NCBI GenBank assembly: GCA_039183205.1
Contig: JBCDBR010000002.1
Location: 100,728 to 164,727 of the forward strand
DNA length: 64,000 nucleotides
Reading direction: 5' to 3'
Origin: HKCCE3408 sp039183205
GTDB lineage: Bacteria > Pseudomonadota > Alphaproteobacteria > Rhodobacterales > Rhodobacteraceae
Made by a program: the position numbers and the translations under genes
Shown: in pieces, positions 1 through 7,274 of the stretch
Position numbering within the stretch: the stretch's first letter is position 1
Layout of the letters: each line of letters starts with the position of its first letter
The notes under the pieces: model-generated
What the model saw: only the letters and a program-made list of their open reading frames with translations
Databases searched by the model: none
Told to the model about the DNA's origin: nothing

Positions 1-1
1 C

Positions 2-820
2 GTCATGGCAGAATGGGCCGGTTTGGGCTACTACGCCCGGGCCCGCAACTTGTTGAAATGCGCCCGCGTCGTTGCATCGCGAAACGGCGTGTTTCCCGAT
101 ACCGAAGATGCGTTGCGCGAGCTTCCAGGCATCGGCCCCTACACGGCCGCGGCCATCGCGGCGATCGCCTTTGACAAGCCTGCTGGCGTGATGGATGGAA
201 ACGTCGAACGCGTGATGGCCCGGGTGTTTGCCGTCAGGAGCCCATTGCCGGGGGCAAAGGCCGAATTGCGTGCTCTGGTCGAAGCTGCGACACCCGTTTC
301 GCGACCGGGTGACTACGCGCAGGCGGTCATGGATTTAGGCGCCACGATATGTACGCCGCGATCGCCCGCCTGCGGCATTTGCCCGGTGATGGATGGCTGT
401 GCCGCGCGCGCCGAAGGCATCGCAACCGAGCTACCGAAAAAGGCGCCAAAGGCTGCCAAACCAACGCGCTTTGGCATTGCCTATATTGCGCGGCGGGCGG
501 ATGGCGCCCTGCTATTGGAAACCCGACCGCCTCGGGGTCTGTTGGGTGGCATGCTGGGCTGGCCGGGAACGGATTGGGCTGAAACGCTTCCAAGCGACGC
601 CCCCCCCTGCGAGGCCGATTGGCACCCATTGGGGACGGAAGTGCGGCATACCTTCACGCATTTTCAGCTCAGGCTCGCTGTGGAAGTGGCGGACGTTCCC
701 GATTGTGCCCGCGCCGACCGGGGTGTTTTTTACGACGCGAGCGATTTCCGCCCGGCCAACCTGCCCACTGTGATGCGCAAAGCGTATAACCTTGCGGTAA
801 CAGGTTGGGCGCGTGATTGA
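2..820 (+). CDS. mutY: A/G-specific adenine DNA glycosylase MutY (5' end cut by window)
   Basis: Base-excision repair enzyme that removes adenine mispaired with 8-oxoguanine. The reading frame is open to the window edge, so the N-terminus is missing. Visible are the helix-hairpin-helix LPGIGPYT, the catalytic aspartate in VMDGNVERV (codon at 194), and the four 4Fe-4S cysteines in C-x6-C-x2-C-x5-C spacing (codons at 350, 371, 380 and 398). The C-terminal part is the NUDIX-like 8-oxoG recognition domain (RGLLGGMLGWPG, HTFTHF). All key residues in the visible part are intact. It is followed after 33 bases by the alkB-like gene on the same strand. Confidence 0.95.
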   Translation, partial: VMAEWAGLGYYARARNLLKCARVVASRNGVFPDTEDALRELPGIGPYTAAAIAAIAFDKPAGVMDGNVERVMARVFAVRSPLPGAKAELRALVEAATPVSRPGDYAQAVMDLGATICTPRSPACGICPVMDGCAARAEGIATELPKKAPKAAKPTRFGIAYIARRADGALLLETRPPRGLLGGMLGWPGTDWAETLPSDAPPCEADWHPLGTEVRHTFTHFQLRLAVEVADVPDCARADRGVFYDASDFRPANLPTVMRKAYNLAVTGWARD

Positions 821-853
821 CGAACGCCTAGATCGCGCGGCATTTTGGCAATC

Positions 854-1987
854 ATGAACGACAGCCCCAATACCCCCTCCAGGCTCGATCCGGCCTGGCC
901 CTTTTGGGTCTCTCTGCTTTTGGTGCCGCTGATTTTATTCGTCGCGGCGCAAGGCGGCCTGTGGTTGTTTTTGGTGCCGATTTCGACTTGGTGGCTCTTT
1001 ATTGGCCTTGATGCTGCGACCGCGGCGAACACCAACAATGCCGATCCAGAAACGGCAGAGGACGCGCTCGGCGCCTACAAGGCGCTCACGCTTCTGTGGG
1101 TCCCGCTGCAATTTGGCGTGATCCTTGGGTTGATTTGGTATGCCACGCGCGCCGCGCACTTGGACACTATCGAAAAGATCGGGCTCTTTTGCGGTGTTGG
1201 CATCCTGTCCGGAACGATTGGGATCAACTACGCACACGAACTGATGCATCAACGCAATCGGCTTGAACGTTGGGCGGCAGATTTGCTGCTGGCATCGGTG
1301 TTATATTCGCATTTCAGGTCCGAACATCTATTGGTCCATCACCGATATATCGGCACCCCGAAAGACCCGGTCACCGCCCGATACAACGAGGCCTTTTGGC
1401 GTTTCTTTCCTCGCGTGCTGATCGCCTGCGCCCTGTCCTCATTCGCGGCAGAGGCGGCGCTATTGGCGCGTAAGAACAGGCCATGGTGGGACTGGGCGAA
1501 CCCATTTTGGCGCTATGCAGGCCTGCAAACTGTGTGCGTGGTCGCGGCTCTTGCCCTTGGTGGCTGGGCCGGGCTGGGGCTCTTTGCCGTGCAGGCCGTC
1601 GTTGCGATCTGGCAATTGGAACTGGTCAATTACGTGGAGCATTACGGGCTGACCCGACGCCATCTGGGTGCCGGTCGGTATGAACACGTGCAGCCGCATC
1701 ACAGTTGGAATTCAACCGAACGGGCCTCGAACTGGCTATTGATCAATCTTCAGCGGCATTCGGATCACCATTACAAACCGGACCGGCGTTTTCCGCTGCT
1801 TCAAAGCCGCGTGGGCGAGGCGCCGGAACTTCCGGCTGGGTATCCGGTGATGACCTTGGCCGCGCTGGTGTCGCCCATTTGGCGGCGGATCATGAACCCG
1901 CGCGTGCGCGCATGGCGGCGCCAACACTATGCCGATATTGAGGATTGGTCGGCCTACAACGCCGCATCCAACCCCTTGCCGCGGTAA
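854..1987 (+). CDS. alkB: Alkane 1-monooxygenase (AlkB-type membrane di-iron hydroxylase)
   Basis: Integral-membrane non-haem di-iron enzyme expected to hydroxylate terminal carbons of medium-chain alkanes with rubredoxin electrons. Several hydrophobic helices surround the histidine boxes HELMH, HLLVHH and HSDHH, and the AlkB hallmark NYVEHYGL lies before the last box; this separates it from ordinary fatty-acid desaturases. The length of about 377 residues fits the family. ATG at 854 is preferred; an in-frame TTG lies three codons upstream and neither has a good ribosome site. No rubredoxin or rubredoxin reductase gene is nearby, so electron donors must be elsewhere. Substrate range cannot be read from sequence. 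Confidence 0.88.
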   Translation: MNDSPNTPSRLDPAWPFWVSLLLVPLILFVAAQGGLWLFLVPISTWWLFIGLDAATAANTNNADPETAEDALGAYKALTLLWVPLQFGVILGLIWYATRAAHLDTIEKIGLFCGVGILSGTIGINYAHELMHQRNRLERWAADLLLASVLYSHFRSEHLLVHHRYIGTPKDPVTARYNEAFWRFFPRVLIACALSSFAAEAALLARKNRPWWDWANPFWRYAGLQTVCVVAALALGGWAGLGLFAVQAVVAIWQLELVNYVEHYGLTRRHLGAGRYEHVQPHHSWNSTERASNWLLINLQRHSDHHYKPDRRFPLLQSRVGEAPELPAGYPVMTLAALVSPIWRRIMNPRVRAWRRQHYADIEDWSAYNAASNPLPR

Positions 1988-2023
1988 AAAAATTCCCACC
2001 AAGGTCTGGGGCCTTGGTGGGAA
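1986..2023 (-). terminator. Rho-independent terminator of ccrM
   Basis: A perfect 12-bp stem (1993-2004 with 2012-2023, loop of 7) is followed on the minus strand by a run of seven U. It lies 57 bases past the ccrM stop and just past the alkB stop, so it may also stop the convergent alkB transcript, although the U-run favours the minus strand. Confidence 0.8.
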
Positions 2024-2079
2024 GTTAGGGTCGCACCATGTGACCCGATCGGGCCGCAGGTACGGGCGGTATGCGCGTG

Positions 2080-3180
2080 TCAGTCGGCCAATTCGGCCCT
2101 GATTTGTTGGCGAAAAATGTCAATTGGAACACGGGCGCCTTCAACTTCGAAATGCCAGTAGATCCAGCCATTGCACGAGGGCGCGCCTTCCAACGCGGCG
2201 CCAACTTGATGGATTGAACCTTTAGTGTCTTGCGCGACCAACGTGCCATCGGCGCGCACTTTCGCGCGGTGTCGGCCATTTAAGCTGACCAACTCATCGC
2301 CGGGGTTGAGCAAGCCGCGCTCCACCACTTGACCAAACGGCACCCGCGGTTCGGCGCGTTTTGACGTTGTAACTTTGAGGCCGTCGCCATCGAATTTGCG
2401 CACCTTGGCGATGCGGGCTTCTGCGATGGCGCGATAATTTCCGTCGCGTTCAATACCGATGAAATCCCGACCGAGGGCCTTTGCCATAGCGCCGGTCGTA
2501 CCGGTACCGAAGAAAGGGTCCAGAACGACGTCACCGGGGTTTGTTGTCGCCACCAAGACACGGTGCAGCAAAGCCATCGGCTTTTGCGTTGGATGGGCCT
2601 TGTTGCCCTTGGCGTCCTTTAAGCGTTCCGCACCCGAACAGATGGGAATGACCCAGTCCGAGCGCATCTGCACGCCCTCGTTCAGGGCTTTGAGCGCCTC
2701 GTAGTTGAATGTGTATTTCGCCGCTTCCGAAACTGAGGCCCAAATCAGGGTCTCGTGTGCATTCGTCAGACGCTTCCCGCGAAAGTTGGGCATCGGGTTG
2801 GTTTTGCGCCACACCACATCGTTGAGGATCCAAAAGCCAAGATCCTGCATCGATGCACCGACGCGGAAAATGTTGTGATAGCTGCCGATGACCCAAATCG
2901 CCCCGTTGGGTTTCAGAACACGGCGGGCCTCAGCGAGCCAGGCGTGAGTGAACGCATCATAGGCGCCAAAGCTGTCGAACCGGTCCCAATCATCGTCCAC
3001 GGCGTCAACCATGGTGTTATTGGGACGGTGCAGGCTGCCTTTGAGTTGCAGGTTATAGGGCGGATCGGCGAAAACCAGATCGACAGAACCCGCCGGCAGG
3101 TGCTTCATCTCATCGATGCAATCGCCGGACAGGATACTGTTTAACGGCAACGCCGCTTTTGCGTGTGTCTTCGTCGTCAT
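2080..3180 (-). CDS. ccrM: Cell-cycle DNA adenine methyltransferase CcrM (GANTC)
   Basis: Beta-class N6-adenine methyltransferase. The catalytic DPPY is at residues 39-42 and the SAM-binding motif LDPFFGTGTTG follows later, which is the beta-class order. The last ~95 residues resemble the RAMA domain typical of CcrM. At 366 residues it matches the ~358-residue Caulobacter enzyme. ATG at 3180 is chosen because GAGGCAG precedes it and the upstream in-frame extension has no family similarity. It is an orphan methylase with no restriction gene beside it; in alphaproteobacteria this enzyme methylates GANTC and times cell-cycle genes. It lies directly downstream of rnhB, with a 114-base leader that contains GANTC sites. 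Confidence 0.94.
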   Translation of the reverse strand: MTTKTHAKAALPLNSILSGDCIDEMKHLPAGSVDLVFADPPYNLQLKGSLHRPNNTMVDAVDDDWDRFDSFGAYDAFTHAWLAEARRVLKPNGAIWVIGSYHNIFRVGASMQDLGFWILNDVVWRKTNPMPNFRGKRLTNAHETLIWASVSEAAKYTFNYEALKALNEGVQMRSDWVIPICSGAERLKDAKGNKAHPTQKPMALLHRVLVATTNPGDVVLDPFFGTGTTGAMAKALGRDFIGIERDGNYRAIAEARIAKVRKFDGDGLKVTTSKRAEPRVPFGQVVERGLLNPGDELVSLNGRHRAKVRADGTLVAQDTKGSIHQVGAALEGAPSCNGWIYWHFEVEGARVPIDIFRQQIRAELAD

Positions 3181-3257
3181 TACTGCCTCTTCGGCGCGTC
3201 CCTCGCACCGGCTGCTCGTTGCACCTCTGCGGACACATCCGAACACCTCTTGAACAT

Positions 3258-3296
3258 GAGTCAAAGGCGATTCGCCGTCAAATTCTTTTTTGAATC
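3258..3296 (-). promoter_or_regulatory. Cluster of three GANTC sites upstream of ccrM
   Basis: GAGTC (3258-3262), GATTC (3269-3273) and GAATC (3292-3296) fall within 39 bases just upstream of ccrM; the last touches the rnhB stop. GANTC is expected about once per 256 bases in random sequence. In Caulobacter, methylation of GANTC sites near the ccrM promoter tunes its transcription, so an autoregulatory role is inferred here, not shown. Confidence 0.55.
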
Positions 3297-3909
3297 AGCG
3301 CTTTAAGCTTTTTTCTTGCCACAAGATATTGTGCACCGGCTTGAAGGATCGCCTATGGGCAGGGCTGACACCAAGGCGCGCCAGCGCGGCAAGATGGGAT
3401 TTTGTCGGATAACCTGCATTTTGCTCCCAGCCGTAGCCCGGGTGCTGTTGCGCCAGCGCAACCATGACCTCGTCCCGAGCAACTTTTGCAATGATTGAGG
3501 CCGCCGCGATCGACAGACAGCGGGCGTCTCCCTTGACCACGCTGCGTGCCGGACAGGGCAGGTCTGGCAGAGCATTACCATCGACCAGCGCGTGATCAGG
3601 CGGCTCCGGCAACGCCGCCACTGCGCGTGCCATCGCAACAAAGGTGGCTTCGCGAATATTGACCTGGTCAATTTCCTGCGCACTCGCCCAGCCGATCCCA
3701 ATAGCTGCACTGTCATGGAGCGCGCGGAAAAGAGCTGCCCGGCGCGTGGCCGAAAGCTTTTTGGAATCGTTCAGCCCGCACGGGATGCGCTTGGGGTCCA
3801 ACACAACCGCCGCCGCAGATACCGGGCCGGCCAAAGGACCGCGCCCAGCCTCGTCGATCCCCGCGACCCGGCCACCCAATCGCGCTTCCATCTCAAAATC
3901 AGGACCCAT
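3295..3909 (-). CDS. rnhB: Ribonuclease HII
   Basis: Cleaves RNA in RNA-DNA hybrids and starts removal of misincorporated ribonucleotides. The N-terminal signature GIDEAGRGPLAGPV carries the catalytic Asp19-Glu20; LVDGNALPDL and the later DEVM region supply the other acidic residues. The length of 204 is normal for RNase HII. It is the upstream partner of ccrM on the same strand with no obvious terminator between them, so the two may share a transcript. Upstream lies a secreted protein gene in the same direction. Confidence 0.95.
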   Translation of the reverse strand: MGPDFEMEARLGGRVAGIDEAGRGPLAGPVSAAAVVLDPKRIPCGLNDSKKLSATRRAALFRALHDSAAIGIGWASAQEIDQVNIREATFVAMARAVAALPEPPDHALVDGNALPDLPCPARSVVKGDARCLSIAAASIIAKVARDEVMVALAQQHPGYGWEQNAGYPTKSHLAALARLGVSPAHRRSFKPVHNILWQEKSLKR

Positions 3910-3999
3910 CGCGACATGTGATCATGAGACGCAGGCACAAGCAATAAGGCGGCGGCGCCCCAGCCGCGCCGCCGCCCCCTGCCTCACTGCTCGGGCTGA

Positions 4000-4449
4000 T
4001 TACGGGCGGAACCCAGCTTCCCGTGTCCAGCCGTTTCGGTGAAGGCAGCGCCCAGTATAAAGGTTGCGCACGCCGCGATCGGTGTTGATGCGTACAAGGC
4101 ATTCCGCGGGCAAAAGATTGGGACGCGGCACATGGTTCTGCATGCAGCGCATCAGATAGCCGCGCACGGCGCCGAAATCTCGGAAACAGCGCGCCGGTGC
4201 GATCCGCGCACGAGCTGGCGGTGCAATTGTCCCGCTGTGCCGGGTGACAGGTTCTGATCGATCGTTGCGGTCGTTGCGCTCGTCGATCGCACGTCCAATG
4301 ACATATAGCGCGGCAAGTCCTGCCAGGATACCAGCGACATTCTCTGCATCGACGGCATGTGCGGGCGCGGCCGGCACCGTGACGGCCCCGAACGCCAAAC
4401 TCAATGAAAGAGCCATCGCGGAGAGCGGTTTTTTCCAAGATATCGACAT
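4000..4449 (-). CDS. Uncharacterised secreted protein
   Basis: No function recognised. The start has GGAGG seven bases upstream of ATG. Residues 1-33 form a classical signal peptide (basic start, hydrophobic core, APAHA cut site). The next stretch is hydrophobic (GILAGLAALYVIG) and may be an anchor helix, followed by a charged RNDRND segment. The C-terminal ~75 residues contain several cysteines (RCFRDF, RCMQNH, ECLVRI, GRCLHR), so disulfides in the periplasm are plausible. It is divergent from the small secreted protein at 4604. Confidence 0.7.
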   Translation of the reverse strand: MSISWKKPLSAMALSLSLAFGAVTVPAAPAHAVDAENVAGILAGLAALYVIGRAIDERNDRNDRSEPVTRHSGTIAPPARARIAPARCFRDFGAVRGYLMRCMQNHVPRPNLLPAECLVRINTDRGVRNLYTGRCLHRNGWTREAGFRP

Positions 4450-4603
4450 TTCAATCCTCCAGGTGACGGTCGCCGAAACACGATCGGCAAAAGTGATGGT
4501 GTCACGATGAGGCGGGCGCGGAGGTCTCTCAATAACGCCGGCTTGATATGCGATAACGCGGATCGGAGGTCAGCGGATATTGAATGACAGCGGCGTTCCA
4601 GCC

Positions 4604-4909
4604 ATGCTCGTCGCCATGAAACGCTTTTGTCATATCTGTTTGGCGGCTTGCCTTTTTGTAGCTTCGGCGGGCGCAGCTTCGGCGGCGTGCTTTGCCGACT
4701 ATAAAGCCAAGATGGATAACCCTCTGCGCCTGCACTACGGCGTGATCGAGATTCCCGATGCGGCCTGCTCGGTTGCGGCCGCCTTTGACGTCATCGCGCC
4801 GCGCGTCGCCGGTGGTGGCTGGGAATTGCTGGAAGTAATGACGGTATTCGACGAAAGCGGTCTTGATGCCAGGAGATCGGATGCCGGACAATTCTATCTC
4901 GCCTTCTGA
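4604..4909 (+). CDS. Small secreted protein with a DUF4177-like GWEL motif
   Basis: No firm function. The N-terminus is a signal peptide (MKRFCHICLAACLFVAS core, cut near ASAA). The mature part of ~75 residues has two cysteines and ends in GGGWELLEVMTVFDE, which resembles the GWEL core of the DUF4177 fold; this is a weak match by eye. The start is uncertain: ATG at 4604 or 4616 gives a normal signal peptide, while a TTG at 4580 has the better ribosome site (GGAGGT, 9 bases). Its 3' end overlaps the next gene by 29 bases, so the two are probably co-translated. Confidence 0.65.
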   Translation: MLVAMKRFCHICLAACLFVASAGAASAACFADYKAKMDNPLRLHYGVIEIPDAACSVAAAFDVIAPRVAGGGWELLEVMTVFDESGLDARRSDAGQFYLAF

Positions 4910-5585
4910 AAGCCTTCTGACGGGCACGCGTGTCGTGCAGTTGGGGGTGCTGGCGATTGTGGTCATCTTGGGTTCAGCCGCGCTTTTGTTGTTTTTGAAC
5001 CTGCCAGATGCAAATGCGTTTAATGAGCGCGTGGAACGCATCTTTGTCGAAAACGATGCCCTGACATCCAGCGAGGCAATCGGTCTATTGGAGGTCTTGG
5101 CGCAATCGGGCACTGCGTTTTCCGATGTATTGGCAAGCTATAGGGCCATCATTTTTGTGCTGCTGGTGTTTGCGACCGCGCTCCTGATCGCCTGCTTGGT
5201 CTTTGTGGTCACCTTGGTGGCGCAAAACCGCCGGATGGGTGAGATCGAAAAGAAGGGCCTGCAAGTCTCGTCTTTGATCCTGAGCCGCGAGGAACGTGTG
5301 GTTCTGCTGAACAACATGGAGTTTAAGCTGACTGATGCGGCCATGGAAACGCTGTCGGTATTGGCCGAGGCGCGGATGGATGACGAAATGCTAACGGGTG
5401 CGGAGCTTGAGGCGATGGTGTCAGGCAGGGTCGCTGCCGACTGCGAAGAGGCGGCGGGGGCCACGCGCATCAAGCGCCTGCGCGATGCACTTGGCAATCA
5501 GATGGTCACGGAGCTTTTGATCAAAAACGTGGCGCGGCATGGCTATATGCTGGCCATCGACAAAGACGTCATTCGGATGGTCTAG
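4881..5585 (+). CDS. Membrane-anchored winged-helix protein (OmpR-type fold at C-terminus)
   Basis: Two membrane helices (about residues 17-40 and 85-110) enclose a ~45-residue loop predicted to be periplasmic. The cytoplasmic C-terminal half follows the OmpR/PhoB winged-helix pattern: strand, helix (LTDAAMETLSVLAEA), helix (LTGAELEAMV), recognition-type helix (TRIKRLRDALG) and a wing ending in VARHGYMLAI, which matches the usual RGxGY wing. This is the reverse of ToxR/CadC, where the DNA-binding part is N-terminal. ATG at 4881 is chosen because AGGAG lies six bases upstream. It overlaps the secreted protein gene, suggesting a sensing pair. The regulator role is inferred from the fold; DNA binding is unproven. 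Confidence 0.7.
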   Translation: MPDNSISPSESLLTGTRVVQLGVLAIVVILGSAALLLFLNLPDANAFNERVERIFVENDALTSSEAIGLLEVLAQSGTAFSDVLASYRAIIFVLLVFATALLIACLVFVVTLVAQNRRMGEIEKKGLQVSSLILSREERVVLLNNMEFKLTDAAMETLSVLAEARMDDEMLTGAELEAMVSGRVAADCEEAAGATRIKRLRDALGNQMVTELLIKNVARHGYMLAIDKDVIRMV

Positions 5586-5615
5586 CCCGCCGCGGGCCGG
5601 CCAGTCCAAGGCCGC

Positions 5616-5891
5616 TTAGCAGTAAGGCTCCCCTCGACCATAGCCGCCCGCATCGACCACTGCGCCGTTATCTGCATCCGTGGAGCCTGTATATTCGCCC
5701 CCCGAACCGCGCGGGCAACTGGACTGATCGGCCCACGCACCACTGTCCGCGTCGGCGCCTTGAGCGGCGCCGGGTGTGCCTGCAACCACTGCTGCGCCGC
5801 CAGCTGCCATAAGGCCCAATAGGTGCCGCCGGGCCGGTTTGCGTACAGTTGATATGTCGGTGTCGACCAACTTTTTGGGTTTTTCGGTCAT
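5616..5891 (-). CDS. Small Tat-type secreted protein, unknown function
   Basis: A 91-residue protein not recognised as a known family. A twin-arginine-like leader (RRHLLGLMAAGGAAVVAG) suggests Tat export. The mature ~45 residues are rich in Gly, Ser, Asp and Tyr, contain one internal cysteine and end in a terminal cysteine (RGEPYC). It is convergent with the winged-helix gene, whose stop is 30 bases away. The start lacks a good ribosome site, so the exact N-terminus is open. Confidence 0.55.
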   Translation of the reverse strand: MTEKPKKLVDTDISTVRKPARRHLLGLMAAGGAAVVAGTPGAAQGADADSGAWADQSSCPRGSGGEYTGSTDADNGAVVDAGGYGRGEPYC

Positions 5892-6038
5892 CGCGCCGTC
5901 TCGATCGGACTTCTAAAGCTCTGTGTACTCCGCTTGCCTGCAAGCACGTCTATTCTAAGCATCGGTGGGCCAGTTGCCAATGAACCGGTGCTCTGATTTC
6001 TTCGCCTGACCGAAAACTGAGGGTTGAGCGGTATCCGC

Positions 6039-7274
6039 ATGGCGCCGATTTTACGCAATTTGGATTGGGTGCTATCGCCAATCCCCCAAACGACGTTTTT
6101 TGCAGAGTTCTTTGAGCAAAAGCACTTGGTCATCAAACGCGGCATGGCCGGATATTACAGGGGCCTTTTGAGCTCAGATGACGTTGATCGGGCGGTGAGC
6201 AGCATGGGGCTCTTCGCCCCCGAAGTGACTGTGACGAACGGAGCACACGGCGCAACCAACCAGCAGAGCGACGCCGATAGCGATGCCACATCCCCCGCGC
6301 AGATTAGGACGGCGGATTACACATTCGAAAATGGCTATGTCGATCCGGTTAGAGTGGCGCAGCTGTTTGCCGATGGCGGCACGGTCATCCTTTCAGGCCT
6401 TCAAAACCGCCTTGCCCCACTTGGACAATACACGCGATCTTTGGAAGCCGACCTGTCAACGCGCGTTCAGGCGAATGTCTACCTCACGCCCGGCGGCAAC
6501 CAGGGCTTCCGCCCGCATTACGACAGCCATGATGTCTTCGTTTTGCAGATCGAAGGTGCGAAAACCTGGCGCATTTACGACGCACCCTTGCCGTTGCCGC
6601 TAAGCAGCCAGTCGTTTGTTGCCGGCGCAGTTCAACCCGGCGAGCTGTCCGAAGAATTCACATTGGAACCGGGGGATATGGCCTATATCCCGCGCGGTCT
6701 TGTTCACGATGCCGTTGCCGACGCTGGAACTTCGCTGCATGTCACGACAGGATTGATGTTCCGCACCTGGGCGGACGCAGTCGCGGAAGCGGCTCGGGTC
6801 ATGGCCGGAAACTACCCCGAATTTCGCCATGCCTTGCCGCCGGGCTATGCCAAGGACGGCTTTCCGCTGGCGGCGCACGAGCCCTACTTTCGGCAATTGC
6901 TGGGCTTCCTTGCTGAACAGGCACCATATCTTGGCATCATGGAGCGTTTCCGTTCGGATTTTATCGATGCGCGCGTGCCACGGACCGAAGACCAACTCCG
7001 CCAAGCAATGGCCGCCAACGCACTGCGCGAGGACAGCCTGGTCGGATGCCATCAGGGCCTGATCTTCCGCCTGAATGGTTCCGATGGGAAAGACCTGGTT
7101 TTGTCGTTTCAGGGTGCCGAAATCACCTTTCCCATCGATCTGGAGGAAGCAGTGCGGTTTGCGCTTACCCAATCCCACTTCGTGATCCGCGATCTACCGG
7201 GCGCGCTTGATGCACCGTCGAAGGTGGTCTTGGTTCGCCGGCTTATTCGTGAAGGCCTGCTGCGCGTTCTTTAA
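6039..7274 (+). CDS. JmjC/cupin-4 family 2-oxoglutarate oxygenase (ribosomal oxygenase-like)
   Basis: Non-haem Fe(II)/2-oxoglutarate dioxygenase of the RoxA/YcfD cupin-4 family, whose characterised members hydroxylate ribosomal proteins. The iron ligands are visible as His160-x-Asp162 (HYDSHD) and His223 (LVHDAV), with spacing close to YcfD. Flanking motifs VYLTPGGNQGFRPHYD and GDMAYIPRGLVHD are typical. The ~150 residues after the cupin fit the dimerisation/winged-helix part. ATG at 6039 is preferred to a TTG five codons upstream. The stop overlaps the stop of the opposite-strand gene by four bases. The substrate is inferred from the family only. Confidence 0.82.
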   Translation: MAPILRNLDWVLSPIPQTTFFAEFFEQKHLVIKRGMAGYYRGLLSSDDVDRAVSSMGLFAPEVTVTNGAHGATNQQSDADSDATSPAQIRTADYTFENGYVDPVRVAQLFADGGTVILSGLQNRLAPLGQYTRSLEADLSTRVQANVYLTPGGNQGFRPHYDSHDVFVLQIEGAKTWRIYDAPLPLPLSSQSFVAGAVQPGELSEEFTLEPGDMAYIPRGLVHDAVADAGTSLHVTTGLMFRTWADAVAEAARVMAGNYPEFRHALPPGYAKDGFPLAAHEPYFRQLLGFLAEQAPYLGIMERFRSDFIDARVPRTEDQLRQAMAANALREDSLVGCHQGLIFRLNGSDGKDLVLSFQGAEITFPIDLEEAVRFALTQSHFVIRDLPGALDAPSKVVLVRRLIREGLLRVL

